A stretch of DNA of 7,259 bases from positions 1 to 7,259 of the forward strand of contig JBDSTZ010000617.1 in NCBI GenBank assembly GCA_039927975.1, written 5' to 3'. Below, piece by piece: positions 5,779 through 7,259 of this stretch; the first letter of the stretch is position 1; each line of letters opens with the position of its first letter. The translations under genes and the position numbers were made by a program. The notes under the pieces are model-generated. The model was not told where the DNA came from, searched no databases, and worked only from the letters and a program-made list of their open reading frames with translations. Source of the DNA: JBDSTZ01 sp039927975 (lineage in GTDB: Bacteria; Pseudomonadota; Gammaproteobacteria; Burkholderiales; Burkholderiaceae_D).

Positions 5779-6927
5779 ATGAAAATCACCAAACTGACGA
5801 CTTACCGGATTCCACCTCGCTGGATGCTGTTGAAAATCGAGACCGACGAAGGCGTCGTCGGCTGGGGCGAGCCCGTCATCGAGGGCAAGGCCCGCACCGT
5901 CGAGACGGCGGTGCAGGAATTCGCCCCCTACCTGATCGGCCAGGACCCGGCCCGCATCAACGATCTGTGGCAGGTCATGTACCGCGCCGGCTTCTACCGC
6001 GGCGGCCCGATCCTGATGAGCGCGATCGCCGGTATCGACCAGGCGCTGTGGGACATCAAGGGCAAGGCGCTCGGCGTGCCGGTCTACCAGCTGCTCGGCG
6101 GCCTGGTGCGCGACAAGATGAAGACCTACAGCTGGGTAGGCGGCGACCGTCCGTCCGACGTCATCAACCAGATCCAGATCCGCCGCGACGTCGGCTTCGA
6201 CACCTTCAAGATGAACGGCACCGAGGAATTCGGCATCATCGATTCGGCCAAGGCGGTCGACAAGGCGATCGAGAAGATCGACCAGATCCGCAGCCATTTC
6301 GGTAACGAGATCGAGTTCGGCATCGACTTCCACGGCCGCGTCTCGGCGCCGATGGCCAAGGGCTTGCTGCGCGCGCTGGAACCTTACCGTCCGCTGTTCG
6401 TCGAAGAGCCGGTGCTGGCCGAACAGGCCGAGTACTATCCGCGCCTGGCCGAGTCGACCTCGATTCCGTTGGCGGCGGGCGAGCGCATGTTCTCGCGCTT
6501 TGAATTCAAGCGCGTGTTCGAGCAGGGCGGCATTTCGATCGTCCAGCCCGACCTGTCGCACGCGGGCGGCATTTCCGAATGCTTCAAGATCGCCGGCATG
6601 GCCGAAGCCTACGACGTCGCGCTGGCGCCGCATTGCCCGCTCGGTCCGATCGCGCTGGCGGCCTGCCTGCACATCGACTTCACCTCGTACAACGCGGTGC
6701 TGCAAGAGCAGAGCATGGGCATCCACTACAACAAGGGCGGCGAAGTGCTCGACTACGTGCTCAACAAGGACGACTTCAAGATCACCGATGGCTATATCCT
6801 GCCGTTCACCAAGCCGGGTCTCGGCGTGGAGATCGACGAGGAGCGCGTCATCGAGGCGAGCAAGAACGCGCCCGACTGGACCAACCCGCTGTGGCGTCAC
6901 GCCGACGGGAGTGTCGCTGAATGGTAG
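5779..6927 (+). CDS. dgoD: D-galactonate dehydratase
   Basis: A complete 382-residue cytoplasmic enzyme, the same length as E. coli DgoD and close to it along the whole chain, starting at MKITK.TTYR.PPRWM. It removes water from D-galactonate to give 2-dehydro-3-deoxy-D-galactonate (EC 4.2.1.6), the first step of the De Ley-Doudoroff pathway. It belongs to the enolase superfamily, mandelate racemase-type. The N-terminal capping domain covers about 1-115 and the barrel follows. The Mg-binding acids fall at Asp183, Glu209 (in FVEEPV) and Glu235 (in AAGERMFSR); the catalytic His residues are His185 (DFHGR) and His285 (APHCPLGP), with Glu310 also conserved. All key residues are present, so it should be active. 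The start at 5779 is fixed by homology; the upstream AGGG (5771-5774) is a modest ribosome site. dgoK follows with a 7-nt overlap. Confidence 0.97.
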   Translation: MKITKLTTYRIPPRWMLLKIETDEGVVGWGEPVIEGKARTVETAVQEFAPYLIGQDPARINDLWQVMYRAGFYRGGPILMSAIAGIDQALWDIKGKALGVPVYQLLGGLVRDKMKTYSWVGGDRPSDVINQIQIRRDVGFDTFKMNGTEEFGIIDSAKAVDKAIEKIDQIRSHFGNEIEFGIDFHGRVSAPMAKGLLRALEPYRPLFVEEPVLAEQAEYYPRLAESTSIPLAAGERMFSRFEFKRVFEQGGISIVQPDLSHAGGISECFKIAGMAEAYDVALAPHCPLGPIALAACLHIDFTSYNAVLQEQSMGIHYNKGGEVLDYVLNKDDFKITDGYILPFTKPGLGVEIDEERVIEASKNAPDWTNPLWRHADGSVAEW

Positions 6928-7259
6928 TGCGCGCGGCAAAAATGATAGGGATCGACTGGGGCAGCACCGGCTTGCGGGTGTTTCTCATCGGCGCAGGCGG
7001 CAAGCTGCTCGAGACGCGCGCCAGCGCCAACGGCAGCTCGGTCATGAACGGCTCGGCCGAGGCCTACTCGGCCACGCTGGAGGAAGTCGCCGGCGACTGG
7101 CTGCGCGAAGCGCCGTCGTTGCCGATCCTGGCATGCGGCATGGTGGGCAGCCAGCACGGCTGGCGTGAGGCGCCCTACGTCGCCTGCCCGGCCGGTCCGG
7201 GCCAGCTGGTCTCGGCCGGCAACACCGTCCAGGATGCCAAGGGCCGCAGCGTCACCATC
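6921..7259 (+). CDS. dgoK: 2-dehydro-3-deoxygalactonokinase, N-terminal part
   Basis: The frame is open to the right window edge, showing the first 113 residues of a protein that is usually about 290-300. DgoK phosphorylates 2-dehydro-3-deoxy-D-galactonate at the 6-hydroxyl with ATP (EC 2.7.1.58), feeding the aldolase that yields pyruvate and glyceraldehyde 3-phosphate. The nucleotide-binding IDWGSTGLR (11-19) and the segment GMVGSQHGWREAPY (73-86) match the DgoK family. The ATG at 6921 overlaps the dgoD stop by 7 nt and has GGGAG (6907-6911) at 9-nt spacing. A second in-frame ATG at 6942 would start nearer the family's usual N-terminus but lacks a clear ribosome site. The overlap implies translational coupling with dgoD. 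Confidence 0.93.
   Translation, partial: MVVRAAKMIGIDWGSTGLRVFLIGAGGKLLETRASANGSSVMNGSAEAYSATLEEVAGDWLREAPSLPILACGMVGSQHGWREAPYVACPAGPGQLVSAGNTVQDAKGRSVTI

Noticed and set aside
5764..6939. Open minus-strand frame of 391 codons opposite dgoD
   Set aside because: dgoD is full length with all catalytic residues. The antisense frame is a composition effect.

Overview
The window looks like a chromosomal carbohydrate-utilisation locus from a high-GC Gram-negative bacterium. A betaproteobacterium of the Massilia/Duganella type (Oxalobacteraceae) is my best guess. That rests on strongly GC-biased third codon positions, a Xanthomonas/Caulobacter-type TonB-dependent sugar receptor, and an Enterobacteria-like D-galactonate dehydratase. 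The taxonomic call is inference; no rRNA or marker gene is present.

Left part (1-2531) carries two minus-strand genes. The first, cut off by the window edge, encodes a secreted protein of at least 615 residues with an N-terminal LamG/concanavalin-A-like domain and further C-terminal domains I do not recognise. Upstream of it lies a small exported CHRD-domain protein with its own strong intrinsic terminator (1998-2033), so the two are separate transcription units.

The divergent intergenic region (2532-2872) is AT-rich and dense in structure. It holds four consecutive inverted repeats on the CHRD side. On the receptor side it holds a good sigma70-like promoter, an upstream 12-mer that recurs upstream of dgoD, and a dyad with the AAnCGnTT core of LacI-family operators.

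Right part (2873-7259) is on the plus strand. A complete 870-residue TonB-dependent outer-membrane receptor is followed by an intrinsic terminator. After an AT-rich regulatory stretch with a 12-bp dyad come dgoD (D-galactonate dehydratase, complete) and dgoK (2-dehydro-3-deoxygalactonokinase, cut by the window end), overlapping by 7 nt. These are the first two steps of the De Ley-Doudoroff route of D-galactonate catabolism; the aldolase (dgoA) is not in view and would be expected just downstream.

Working model (inference): the receptor imports a galactose- or galactonate-containing glycan or aldonic acid, the LamG protein binds or processes that glycan outside the cytoplasm, and dgoD-dgoK catabolise the released galactonate. 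Short sequence elements shared between the three main upstream regions suggest co-regulation. The least described parts are the C-terminal portion of the LamG protein, the structured CHRD leader region and the candidate regulon motifs.
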